Below are positions 15,875-24,150 of a stretch of DNA of 38,567 nucleotides, piece after piece. The stretch is taken from assembly GCA_946623765.1 (NCBI GenBank), contig CAMORL010000004.1, positions 1 through 38,567 of the forward strand. The letters run 5' to 3'. A program made the translations under genes and the position numbers. The notes beneath the pieces were generated by a model that ran no database searches, was not told where the DNA came from, and saw only the letters and a program-made list of their open reading frames with translations. This DNA is from an uncultured Clostridia bacterium (GTDB taxonomy: Bacteria; Bacillota_A; Clostridia; Christensenellales; CAG-138). The first letter of the stretch is position 1; every line of letters starts with the position of its first letter.

Positions 15875-17686
15875 TTACAGCGTGATGCCGTCGATCTCTT
15901 CAGTCAGCTTGATGATTTCGTCGATCAGGGAGCCGATGTAGTCCACGGTGGCGTTCAGAGGACCGTCGGTGGAAATATCGAAGCCCGCAAGCTTCGCCAT
16001 CTTTACGGGCTCCAAAGAACCGCCTGCGGCAAGGAAGTTCTTCCAGTCCGCAACGGCAGGCGCGCCTTCCTTCTGAATCCGAAGCATCGCCTGCGTCGCG
16101 ACCGTGAGACCGGCGCTGTAGGTATAGGAGTAGAGACCCATGTAGTAATGCGGCTGACGCATCCAGGTCAGCTCCGCGCCTTCCGGAATCTCCACGGCGT
16201 CGCCCCAGAAGAGCTCGAGGTTTTTGCGGAAGATGTCGGAAAGGACGTCCGCGTTCACACTGCCGCCCTCGTCGATGATTTTGTATACCTCGCGCTGATA
16301 CCAGGCTTCTCTGAGATGCGTGACGAAGTTGTGGTAGTACGTGTTGGTGATCATGCTCGAAAGCACCCAGCGGCGGAACCGCTTGTCGTCGCGGGTTTTC
16401 ATGAGATGGTTTGCCAAAAGCAGTTCGTTCATCGTGGACGGCGCTTCGACGAGATATGTGGAAGGTTCGCAGTCATAATAGGATTGCGCTGCATCGCTGT
16501 ACATGCTCTGTCCCGCGTGTCCGAGTTCGTGCGCGATGGTGAAAACATCCGACATGCGGTCGTTCCAGCTGAGCAGAATGAACGAGTTCTGCCGATAGAG
16601 ACCGGAGCAGAAGCCGCCGGTGCACTTACCCACATTCTTTGCAAAGTCGATCCAGCGTTCCCGGTATGCGCGGTCGATCATCGCCGTATAATCGTCGCCG
16701 AGGATCGAAAGACCTTCGCGAACAAGGCGGTGCGATTCGTCGATCGTGACGCGCGGATCGTATTCGGGATCCAGCGGCACCTTGAGGTCGGCGAACGTCA
16801 TTTTTTCAAGCCCGAGCTTCTTCTGAAGCAGCTTTGCGTAGCGGCGCATATGCGGGGCGAGACGCTCGGTGATGACGTCGATCTGACGGTCGTACATTTC
16901 GCGCGTGACCTTTTGATCAAACAGCAGGTAGTCAAACACGTCCTTGTGTCCGCGAAGCTCGGACATCACCTTTTCCTGCGTGACGCAGGCGTTGTATGCT
17001 GCGGCGGTGGTGTTTTCGTACTGCTTCAGCTTGTCGGAAAACGCGGAAAAAGCCGCGCGGCGGACGGCGGTATCCGGAACGGATTCGTAGTCGTCCTCGA
17101 ACAGCGAATAGCCCATCGGGTATTCCTTGCCGTCGACCGTGATGGGATCGAAGTCGATGTCCGCAAGCTTCATCGTGTTGTAGATATCGTACGGAACGCC
17201 GAACGTTCTTCCGAGCGCGGCAAGCACCTTTTCCGTTTGCGGCGAAAGCATATGCGCCTTCCGCTTCAGCAGGTTTTCAAGGTAGACGCGGCAGCCCTTT
17301 GCACGTTCCACCGCGGCTTCGATCGCTTCTTTCGGCGCGAGAAGGATCTCGCTGTCCACAAAGGACAGTTCCTTCTCGATCCGCGTCATTTCGTCGCCGA
17401 CCTTCTCGTTGCGTTCGCGAAGCCGATTGTCGGTATAGTCCGCTTCCACCGCAAGCCCGGTATACGACCAGATGCGTCCGATCTCCGGAAGAAACGCTTC
17501 CTGTTCGTCGAGACAGGCAACGATCGTTTCCGCAGTCGTGAGCTTTCCCGCATACGTTTCCGCAAACGTTTTTACCTTTTCTTTCAGCGCGTCGAGCGCT
17601 TCCCACATCTGCGATTCTTCGTGAAAAATCAGCGAAAGATCCCATGTCTCCCGAACAGGGACGTCCTTGCGTGCGCTAAGTTCCAT
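15875..17686 (-). CDS. pepF: Oligoendopeptidase F (M3 family)
   Basis: This 603-residue zinc peptidase cuts short peptides in the cytoplasm. The zinc motif HELGH is at residues 386-390, followed by AGQSMYS. Upstream come GGFCSGLYRQNSFILLSW around residue 357, and downstream PSTMNELLLANHLM near 425 and YYMGLYSYTYSAGL near 525, all typical of PepF. The N-terminal PepF/M3 domain begins VRETWDLSLIF. I start it at the ATG at 17686 with AAAGGAGG seven bases upstream; an open frame extending to 17770 overlaps the promoter. It is monocistronic with its own promoter and terminator. Confidence 0.95.
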   Translation of the reverse strand: MELSARKDVPVRETWDLSLIFHEESQMWEALDALKEKVKTFAETYAGKLTTAETIVACLDEQEAFLPEIGRIWSYTGLAVEADYTDNRLRERNEKVGDEMTRIEKELSFVDSEILLAPKEAIEAAVERAKGCRVYLENLLKRKAHMLSPQTEKVLAALGRTFGVPYDIYNTMKLADIDFDPITVDGKEYPMGYSLFEDDYESVPDTAVRRAAFSAFSDKLKQYENTTAAAYNACVTQEKVMSELRGHKDVFDYLLFDQKVTREMYDRQIDVITERLAPHMRRYAKLLQKKLGLEKMTFADLKVPLDPEYDPRVTIDESHRLVREGLSILGDDYTAMIDRAYRERWIDFAKNVGKCTGGFCSGLYRQNSFILLSWNDRMSDVFTIAHELGHAGQSMYSDAAQSYYDCEPSTYLVEAPSTMNELLLANHLMKTRDDKRFRRWVLSSMITNTYYHNFVTHLREAWYQREVYKIIDEGGSVNADVLSDIFRKNLELFWGDAVEIPEGAELTWMRQPHYYMGLYSYTYSAGLTVATQAMLRIQKEGAPAVADWKNFLAAGGSLEPVKMAKLAGFDISTDGPLNATVDYIGSLIDEIIKLTEEIDGITL

Positions 17687-17741
17687 TTCGATTCCTCCTT
17701 TTGACTTGCCGGGAACGCCGATCGTCCCCGGATTCGGTTCC

Positions 17742-17770
17742 ATCATACCATGGATTCGGGCGGGACGCAA
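17742..17770 (-). promoter_or_regulatory. Promoter of pepF
   Basis: On the minus strand TTGCGT (17765-17770), 17-base spacer, extended -10 GGTATGAT with the hexamer at 17742-17747, about 56 bases before the pepF start. Confidence 0.7.
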
Positions 17771-17862
17771 TGCCGAAACCGGTTCTTCTGCGCATCACGT
17801 TGTGTTTCCGGGAGAACGGATGCAGAGACGCGCGAAACAGGGAGAAATTTACATCTTTACTA

Positions 17863-17891
17863 TTGAACCGCGCCGAAAAAAGAGGTATGAT
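17863..17891 (+). promoter_or_regulatory. Promoter of the nine-gene envelope operon
   Basis: TTGAAC (17863-17868), 17-base spacer, TATGAT (17886-17891), 38 bases before the dat start. No convincing second promoter was seen within the following 9 kb, where genes are 1 to 9 bases apart or overlap. Confidence 0.75.
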
Positions 17892-17929
17892 AATCTGTAC
17901 GGTTATGGATAACGGGAGGGGAAGGCAGC

Positions 17930-18775
17930 ATGCCTGCAATCGGATGGTATAACGGAACAATGGGACCGCTTTCGGAGATGACGGTGCCGATGAACGACCG
18001 CGCCGTGTATTTCGGCGACGGATGCTATGAGGCGTGCCTTGCGGTCGGTACGCGCGCGTTTGCGCTTTCCAGGCATCTCGATCGGTTCGCGCGCAGCTTA
18101 AAAGGGCTGTCCATTCCGTTTTATCCGGATCGGGACGCGTTTGTTCAAACGCTTACGGACTGCCTTGCTGCGGCGAACGAGGAATGTGCGGTGCTTTACT
18201 GGCAGGTTTCCCGTGCGACGGCACAGCGGACGCACGCATTTCCGGAAGGAGAAACCGCGCCGAATCTTCTCGTTACCGTAACGCCGAAAAAACTTGCGGC
18301 GAAGGGGCAGACGATGAAGCTCGCCACGACGGAGGATATCCGCTACGCAATGTGCAATGTCAAGACGCTGAACCTGATCCCCAACGTGCTTGCAAGCGAA
18401 CGCGCAAAGAACAGCGGCGCGGACGAAGCGGTCTTTGTACGGGACGGATTCGTGACCGAGGGATCGCATACGAACATTCATATCCTGAAGGACGGCGTGC
18501 TGTATACGCATCCGACGGACAACCGGATTCTGCCGGGCGTGACCCGCGCGATCCTGCTCGACCTTTGCGCCGGGCTTTCGATCCCCGTGTCGGAACAGGC
18601 GTTTTCGAAGGACGCGCTGTTTTCCGCAGACGAAGTTCTGGTCACCTCGAGTACGCTCGGGGTACGCCGCGCAGCGGCGGTTGACGGAACTGCGGTCGGC
18701 GGAAGGGACGCAACGCGGTTTCAAAGGATCCTGGATGCATACGATCGGCTTTTCTCTGAGGAAATGACGGTATGA
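17930..18775 (+). CDS. dat: D-amino acid aminotransferase (fold type IV PLP enzyme)
   Basis: This 281-residue protein belongs to class IV aminotransferases and looks like D-alanine aminotransferase, which exchanges amino groups between D-alanine and 2-oxo acids such as 2-oxoglutarate. The PLP lysine is Lys145 in NVKTLNLIPN and the paired glutamate Glu177 in VTEGSHTN, the same numbers as in the Bacillus enzyme. An R-x-H pair (Arg100, His102), which binds the carboxylate in D-specific members, supports D over branched-chain L specificity. RILPGVTR follows near residue 200. GGGAGGGG precedes the ATG. It is the first gene of the envelope operon and overlaps the next gene as ATGA, so it may supply the D-amino acid used by the DltA-like enzyme. 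A 4-amino-4-deoxychorismate lyase role is less likely. Confidence 0.85.
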   Translation: MPAIGWYNGTMGPLSEMTVPMNDRAVYFGDGCYEACLAVGTRAFALSRHLDRFARSLKGLSIPFYPDRDAFVQTLTDCLAAANEECAVLYWQVSRATAQRTHAFPEGETAPNLLVTVTPKKLAAKGQTMKLATTEDIRYAMCNVKTLNLIPNVLASERAKNSGADEAVFVRDGFVTEGSHTNIHILKDGVLYTHPTDNRILPGVTRAILLDLCAGLSIPVSEQAFSKDALFSADEVLVTSSTLGVRRAAAVDGTAVGGRDATRFQRILDAYDRLFSEEMTV

Positions 18776-20832
18776 AGCGGGAAGAAACGGAGGCAAAACG
18801 TCAGCAGCGCGAGCAGTCGCTCTGGTTTGGAATCCTGAAAGCTGCGCTGCCGCTGTTTGCGGCGGTGATCGCAGCGCTGTTTGTGCTGGTTTGCGCCATG
18901 TACGGACGCGTGCGCTCGACGGTCGTGATCGAGCTCGGCGAGGATTCGCCCGAAGTGTCCGCTTTTCTGAGAACGGCCGACGGCGAGGCGATGTACGGTT
19001 CGGAACCGGATCCGCTGTACCGGAAGGCGGGCAAGTACCGTCTTTCCGTTCGTACCCGCGCCATGGAGATTCCGGTGACGCTTTGGGTGAAGGACACGGT
19101 CGCGCCGAAAGCGGACGCGGCGGAAACGACCGTCCCCGTGAACGTTACGCTGACGCCGGACAGGTTCATCGGAAATCTCCGGGATCAGAGCATCGTGAAG
19201 GTCTCGTTCGAGACCGCGCCGACGTTCGGGACGATCGGCGATTATACCGCCGTCGTGCTTCTCGAGGACGAGAGCGGCAACCGCGCGCGTGTGGACGTTC
19301 CGGTCCATGTACGCGCGGCAAAGGACACGGTGACGGTTGAGGCGGGAAGTCCTGCGCCGGGACAGGAGGCGTTTCTGATCGGCGAATACCGGGACGTCGT
19401 CATGACGGAGATCACCGAATCCATGCTGCATGTGCCCGGCGATTATCCGATCCGCATCGTCGCGGACGGGATCGAAACGGAAAGTCTCCTCTCCGTGCGC
19501 GACACGGTACCCCCTGCTGCGAACAATACGACCTGCATTGTCCTGCCGGGGCAGAACGTGACGCCGGAAATGCTCTTTGTCGATCTGCAGGACGAAACAG
19601 AAGTCAAAGCGGCGTTCAAGGCGGAACCGGATCCGGAAGTTCGCATGCCGCAGACGGTCGAGGTAACGCTTACGGACCTCGGCGGCAATGAAACGACGGT
19701 GACGTCCACCGTGCTGTTCTCCGGCATCGAACCGGTCGAGATCGAAGCGCGCACCTCTCCGCTTTCGGTTTCGGAACTGCTGGAAGGCGATCGGGCTGCC
19801 GAAGCGGACATGCCGGAACCGTTCGTTCCGGACGTGCCGGGGTCGTTTCTGATCCCGGTCATGATCGGCGGGGAGAAAAACATCGCGGCGGTCAGCGTAA
19901 AGGATACGACGCCGCCGGACGTTGCCGTGAAAAAAACGACGTGGTATACGGACACGCCGATGAAACCGGACGCATTCGTCACCGTGAACGACGTAACGGA
20001 AGCCGAGCTTCACTTTGCGGAGGAGCCGGACTGGACGAAGGCTTCGCAGGAAGTTACGGTCGTCGTGACCGACGCGGGCGGCAACACCGTCGAAAAGAGC
20101 TTTACGCTGACGCTGGAACCCGACACCGAAGCGCCGGTTCTGTACGGCGTCAAGAGCCGGTTCTGCTATGTCGGAGAGCCGGTGGCGTATCTTGCCGAGG
20201 TCTCCGCGATGGACAACTGCGACGGCGAAGTCAAGGTTGAAGTCGACGCGTCGAAGGTCGACGACTCAAGAAGAGGGAATTACCGCGTGACCTATTCGGC
20301 GACGGACCGCGCCGGCAATACGGTGCACAAGACGGTCACGTTCAAGTTTGTCAAGGCGAAGGTCAAAGACGACAAAGCGCAGGAGGTAGCCGACAGGATC
20401 ATTGCCGAGATTCTGACGGACGATATGACGCTTGCCGAACAGATCGAAGCGATCTACGATTACGTGCATACGCATGTATACTACAATCCGAAGTCCAACA
20501 AACAGGACTGGCGCAGCGAAGCCGTCCGCGGATTGACCACGGGCAGAGGCGATTGCTTTACGTCCTATTCCGCAGCGCGGCTGCTGCTTGAACAGACGGA
20601 CGCGCAGATCGTCAGCGTGCAGCGCTCGGGCGTCAACACGCACCATTACTGGATGCTCGTCAACATCGGCACCGGCTGGTATCATTTCGATCCGAGCTGC
20701 GTCGGCGCATCGAGACGCCGCTGCTTCATGTGGACGACCGAACAGACCAGGAAGGTCAGCAAAACCTACTGGGGGTTCAACGCGTCGCTGTATCCGCCGG
20801 TTGCCACCGAGCCGTATAACGGAGGAAAATGA
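18772..20832 (+). CDS. Membrane-anchored Ig-like repeat protein with transglutaminase-like domain
   Basis: This 686-residue protein has a short charged cytoplasmic tail, one membrane segment (about residues 20-44), then some four Ig-like beta domains, several starting VKDTxxP and ending in a D-x-x-G-N turn, as in DUF5011-like repeats. The C-terminal 150 residues form a transglutaminase-like domain with the complete triad: Cys595 in GRGDCFTSYSA, His625 in HHYWMLV and Asp640 in YHFDPSC. Such extracellular domains act as peptidases, cross-linkers or structural binders; the activity is not known here. It overlaps dat by four bases and ends one base before the DltA-like gene, so its expression is tied to the dlt-like genes. 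It probably acts in the wall zone. Confidence 0.82.
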   Translation: MKREETEAKRQQREQSLWFGILKAALPLFAAVIAALFVLVCAMYGRVRSTVVIELGEDSPEVSAFLRTADGEAMYGSEPDPLYRKAGKYRLSVRTRAMEIPVTLWVKDTVAPKADAAETTVPVNVTLTPDRFIGNLRDQSIVKVSFETAPTFGTIGDYTAVVLLEDESGNRARVDVPVHVRAAKDTVTVEAGSPAPGQEAFLIGEYRDVVMTEITESMLHVPGDYPIRIVADGIETESLLSVRDTVPPAANNTTCIVLPGQNVTPEMLFVDLQDETEVKAAFKAEPDPEVRMPQTVEVTLTDLGGNETTVTSTVLFSGIEPVEIEARTSPLSVSELLEGDRAAEADMPEPFVPDVPGSFLIPVMIGGEKNIAAVSVKDTTPPDVAVKKTTWYTDTPMKPDAFVTVNDVTEAELHFAEEPDWTKASQEVTVVVTDAGGNTVEKSFTLTLEPDTEAPVLYGVKSRFCYVGEPVAYLAEVSAMDNCDGEVKVEVDASKVDDSRRGNYRVTYSATDRAGNTVHKTVTFKFVKAKVKDDKAQEVADRIIAEILTDDMTLAEQIEAIYDYVHTHVYYNPKSNKQDWRSEAVRGLTTGRGDCFTSYSAARLLLEQTDAQIVSVQRSGVNTHHYWMLVNIGTGWYHFDPSCVGASRRRCFMWTTEQTRKVSKTYWGFNASLYPPVATEPYNGGK

Positions 20833-20833
20833 G

Positions 20834-22327
20834 ATGAAAACGGTCCTTGCATATCTGGATCGCCGGCTGCAGAGCGCGCCGGATCGGCCGATGTTCTGCG
20901 GCGACGGCGAAACGCTGACGGTCTCGGACGTCGCTGCCCGTTCCGATGCGATCGGCTCCGCGCTCATGAGACGCGGCGCAGACCGCGAACCGATCGTCGT
21001 GTTTATGAAGCGCTCGCCTTCGATGATCGCGGCGTTTTTCGGCGTGTGGAAGGCGAACTGCTTCTACGTGCCGGTCGATGCGGAGATGGGGGAGACGCGT
21101 ATCCGTTCGATCCTCGAGCGCGTGCATCCGCGGTTTGCGATCCGGGACGAGAGCGCGGACGCGCTGCTTTTTGCATGCGGATTTGCGGGCGAAGCGCTCG
21201 ACGCAAACGCGCTGGTCAAGGAACCGGCGGATCCGGATGCGCTGAAAGCCGCCGCAGCACGCCTGCTTGATTCCGATCCTGCGTATCTTGTGTTCACGAG
21301 CGGCAGCACCGGCGCGCCGAAGGGCGTCGTGGGCGCGCACCGCGCCGTGCTCGATTATGCCGGACAGATCACGGCGGCGCTCAGAGCGGACGAAACGGAC
21401 GTGTTCGGCATGCAGGCGCCGCTCTACGTGGACGCCTGCCTCAAAGAAATCCTGTCCGCGCTGAAATGCGGATCGCAGGTCGTCCTCGTACCGAAAAAGC
21501 TGTTTATGACGCCGGTGCCTCTGGTGGAGTTTCTGAATCGGAACCGGATTACGACGCTCTGCTGGGTCGTTCCCGCGCTGACGCTGATTTCCGCCCTGCA
21601 TACGTTCGACGCGGTCGTGCCGCAATATCTGAAAACCGTTGCGTTCGGCAGCGAAGTCATGCCGCCGAAACAGCTTCGGATCTGGAGAGAGCATGTTCCG
21701 GCACGCTATCTGAATCTGTACGGACCGACCGAATGCACCGGCATGTCGTGCTTCTATGAGGTGAACCGCGACTTTGCGGACGGCGAGCGCATCCCGATCG
21801 GGCGCGCGTTCGACAATGCCGAGATCTTCCTGGTCGATGAGAACGGCAAACGCGCGGATGAGGGCGAGATCTATATCCGCGGCACGTCGGTCTGCCACGG
21901 CTACTACCGCGATCCCGAACGCACGAAAACCGCGTTTGTGCAGAATCCGCTGCAGTCCGACTATCCGGAGACGGTCTACCGCACCGGCGATCTCGGACGG
22001 TTCAACGAACGCGGCGAGCTTGAGTTTCTCGGGCGCAGGGACGATCAGATCAAGCACATGGGACACCGGATCGAGCTCGGTGAACTTGAAACCGCAGCCG
22101 AAACGGCGGACGGCGTCGACGCCGCGTGCGCGGTGTTCGACCGCGAACGAAGCGTGCTCGGACTCGTCTATACCGGCACGGCGGATCGGGCGGCGCTGCT
22201 GAATGCGCTGAGAGGGAAGCTGCCCGAATATCTTCTGCCGAAGCGCATGGCGTGCGTCGAGGCGATCCCGCTGACCGAAAACGGCAAGACCGACCGCAAG
22301 GCGGCGGCGAAACTTTTATTCCGATAA
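20834..22327 (+). CDS. DltA-like amino acid adenylating enzyme
   Basis: This 497-residue ANL-superfamily enzyme activates a substrate as its AMP ester and loads it on the carrier protein encoded next. Core motifs are all present: FTSGSTGAPKG near residue 155, NLYGPTECTG near 295, YRTGDLGRF near 382, GRRDDQIKHMGHRIELGELE near 400 and the C-terminal lysine in TENGKTDRK. Length and context match DltA, the D-alanine:carrier ligase. However, the loop that reads FCGEV in classical DltA reads AFGSEVM here (270-276), so the pocket cysteine is absent and the substrate may not be D-alanine. I chose the ATG at 20834, with GGAGG upstream; the longer open frame lies inside the previous gene. It is separated from its neighbours by 1 and 9 bases. 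Confidence 0.85.
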   Translation: MKTVLAYLDRRLQSAPDRPMFCGDGETLTVSDVAARSDAIGSALMRRGADREPIVVFMKRSPSMIAAFFGVWKANCFYVPVDAEMGETRIRSILERVHPRFAIRDESADALLFACGFAGEALDANALVKEPADPDALKAAAARLLDSDPAYLVFTSGSTGAPKGVVGAHRAVLDYAGQITAALRADETDVFGMQAPLYVDACLKEILSALKCGSQVVLVPKKLFMTPVPLVEFLNRNRITTLCWVVPALTLISALHTFDAVVPQYLKTVAFGSEVMPPKQLRIWREHVPARYLNLYGPTECTGMSCFYEVNRDFADGERIPIGRAFDNAEIFLVDENGKRADEGEIYIRGTSVCHGYYRDPERTKTAFVQNPLQSDYPETVYRTGDLGRFNERGELEFLGRRDDQIKHMGHRIELGELETAAETADGVDAACAVFDRERSVLGLVYTGTADRAALLNALRGKLPEYLLPKRMACVEAIPLTENGKTDRKAAAKLLFR

Positions 22328-22336
22328 GGAGAGCAT

Positions 22337-22570
22337 ATGGAACAACTGCTGGACATTCTGCGGGAGATGCATCCCGAAACGAATTTTGAAACCGAAACGC
22401 ATCTGGTCGACGACGGCGTTCTCGCCTCGTTCGATATCGTCATGCTGATTACGCGCATCGAAGAGGAATTCGACGTCGTGATCCCGGCAAAGGACATCGT
22501 ACCGGAGAACTTCAACTCGGCTAACGCTCTCTATGCGCTGATCCGGAAGATCGCGGAGCAGGACGACTGA
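22337..22570 (+). CDS. DltC-like acyl carrier protein
   Basis: A 77-residue acidic carrier protein of the size of DltC. It should carry a phosphopantetheine arm on Ser31, in the stretch GVLASFDIVMLI. The usual Asp before the serine is Ala here (A-S-F rather than D-S-L/M/F), which is unusual. The rest fits a four-helix carrier: EEEFDVVIPAKDI follows, as in DltC-like proteins. GGAG precedes the ATG and the gene sits nine bases after the adenylating enzyme and one base before the MBOAT gene. Its role would be to present the activated amino acid to the membrane acyltransferase. Confidence 0.85.
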   Translation: MEQLLDILREMHPETNFETETHLVDDGVLASFDIVMLITRIEEEFDVVIPAKDIVPENFNSANALYALIRKIAEQDD

Positions 22571-22571
22571 G

Positions 22572-24149
22572 ATGCTGTTTCCCTCGTGGGCGTTCCTTCT
22601 GTTTCTGGCGGTACTCGTGCCCGTGTACTTTCTGGTGCCGAAACGGATCCAATGGATCGTGCTGCTGCTCGCAAACGCGGTTTTCGTGTGCTTTGCGGGG
22701 CTTTTGGGCGCGGTCTTTCTGGTTGTGACGGTCATCACGGTTTACGCCGCGACGCGCATGTTCGACGCGTCGTTTGCTCGTCAGAAGGAAACGCTTGCCG
22801 CCATGAAGACGACGCACACGAAGGAGGAGCGCAAAAGCATGCGCCTGCGCTTTGAAAAGCGGCGGCGCGCGGTACTCGTTCTGACGCTCGTTGTGAACTT
22901 CGGGATCCTGTTCGCGCTGAAATACGGCGCGGCAATCGGCAGGCTTTCGGCGGGGCTGTTCAAAACCGCGGCGTTCGGACAGGAGCTTGCGCTCACAATG
23001 GGCATTTCATTCTACACATTCTCGACGGTGGGCTACCTGTTTGACGTGTATCGCGAGTCGATCCCGGCGGAAAAGAATCCTTTCAGACTTGCGCTGTTCA
23101 CGTCGTTTTTTCCGCTTCTGGTGCAGGGACCGATCACCCGGTTCGAGACTGTGGGGCGGGAGCTTTCGAAACCGCATTCGTTCGACGGACGGCGGTTTTT
23201 GTCCGCAAGTCTCAGGATTGCATGGGGCTACTGGAAAAAGCTGATCGTCGCCGATCGTCTGCTCGTGGCGGTGCGGACGCTCTGCGCAAAACCGGATGCG
23301 TACCGCGGCGGCTTCATTCTTGTCGAAATGCTTCTGTACGCCGCGTGTCTCTATGCGGACTTCACCGGCGGCATCGACATCACGATCGGCGTCGGCGAAA
23401 TGCTCGGCGTCACGGTCGAGGAAAACTTTTTCCGTCCGTATTTCTCGAAGAGCATTTCGGAATACTGGCGGCGCTGGCACATCACGCTCGGCGAATGGTT
23501 CAAACGCTACGTCTATTATCCGCTTTCGGTCAGCAAACCGATGCGCGATCTTTCAAAAGCCACGCGGCGCTTCGGCGCGGGCGTGTCCCGGCGCGTTCCG
23601 GTGTATCTTGCGACGCTGCTCGTTTGGGCGCTGACCGGCATCTGGCACGGCAGCAACCTGACGTTCCTCGTCTGGGGACTTCTGAACGGCGTCGTGATTC
23701 TGCTGTCGGAAGAGCTGAAACCGCTCTATGCGCGCTTTCACGCGCGGTTTCCGAAGCTTACGCAAAGCGCGTTTTATCGCGGATTTACCGTGATCCGCAC
23801 GGTTCTGCTCCTGTCGTCGCTGCGGATTCTCGATTGCTACGATTCGGTTGGAAAGGCGTTTTCCGCGTTCTTTTCGATGTTTACGACGTGGAACTGGGGC
23901 GCGGTCGTAAACGGCGGGATACAGTCGCTGGGACTTCGGTTTGCGGATTACGCGATTGCGTTCTTCGGCGTGGCCGCAATGTTCGCGCTGTCGATGGCGC
24001 AGAGAAAAGGCGCGATCCGGAAACGCATCATGAAACACGGCACGGTCTTTTCCGTCTGCGTGCTGCTCGTGCTGATCGGCACGATTCTGATCTTCGGACG
24101 GTACGGCTTCGGCTTCGACGCCGCACAGTTCATCTATAACCGGTTCTGA
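22572..24149 (+). CDS. DltB/AlgI-like MBOAT acyltransferase
   Basis: This 525-residue membrane protein belongs to the MBOAT family. About ten or more hydrophobic segments are visible, with a charged cytoplasmic loop at about residues 75-97. Conserved features include GISFYTFSTVGYLFDVYR near 143, FFPLLVQGPITRF near 180, YADFTGGIDI near 263, the first key histidine His303 in WRRWHITLGEWF, and the second, His359, in TGIWHGSN. In Dlt systems DltB moves the carrier-bound D-alanine across the membrane for transfer to teichoic acid; AlgI relatives O-acetylate polysaccharides. The carrier gene one base upstream favours the DltB-like role. It also ends one base before the SGNH-like gene. Confidence 0.9.
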   Translation: MLFPSWAFLLFLAVLVPVYFLVPKRIQWIVLLLANAVFVCFAGLLGAVFLVVTVITVYAATRMFDASFARQKETLAAMKTTHTKEERKSMRLRFEKRRRAVLVLTLVVNFGILFALKYGAAIGRLSAGLFKTAAFGQELALTMGISFYTFSTVGYLFDVYRESIPAEKNPFRLALFTSFFPLLVQGPITRFETVGRELSKPHSFDGRRFLSASLRIAWGYWKKLIVADRLLVAVRTLCAKPDAYRGGFILVEMLLYAACLYADFTGGIDITIGVGEMLGVTVEENFFRPYFSKSISEYWRRWHITLGEWFKRYVYYPLSVSKPMRDLSKATRRFGAGVSRRVPVYLATLLVWALTGIWHGSNLTFLVWGLLNGVVILLSEELKPLYARFHARFPKLTQSAFYRGFTVIRTVLLLSSLRILDCYDSVGKAFSAFFSMFTTWNWGAVVNGGIQSLGLRFADYAIAFFGVAAMFALSMAQRKGAIRKRIMKHGTVFSVCVLLVLIGTILIFGRYGFGFDAAQFIYNRF

Positions 24150-24150
24150 T

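Noticed and set aside
15860..17704. A 614-residue open frame on the plus strand opposite pepF
   Set aside because: pepF with its HELGH motif is clear on the minus strand; the mirror frame is rich in Arg, His and Val as expected for an antisense shadow.
20834..22327. The adenylating enzyme as part of a nonribosomal peptide system
   Set aside because: It is a stand-alone enzyme next to a small carrier and an MBOAT gene, with no condensation or thioesterase domains in the region.
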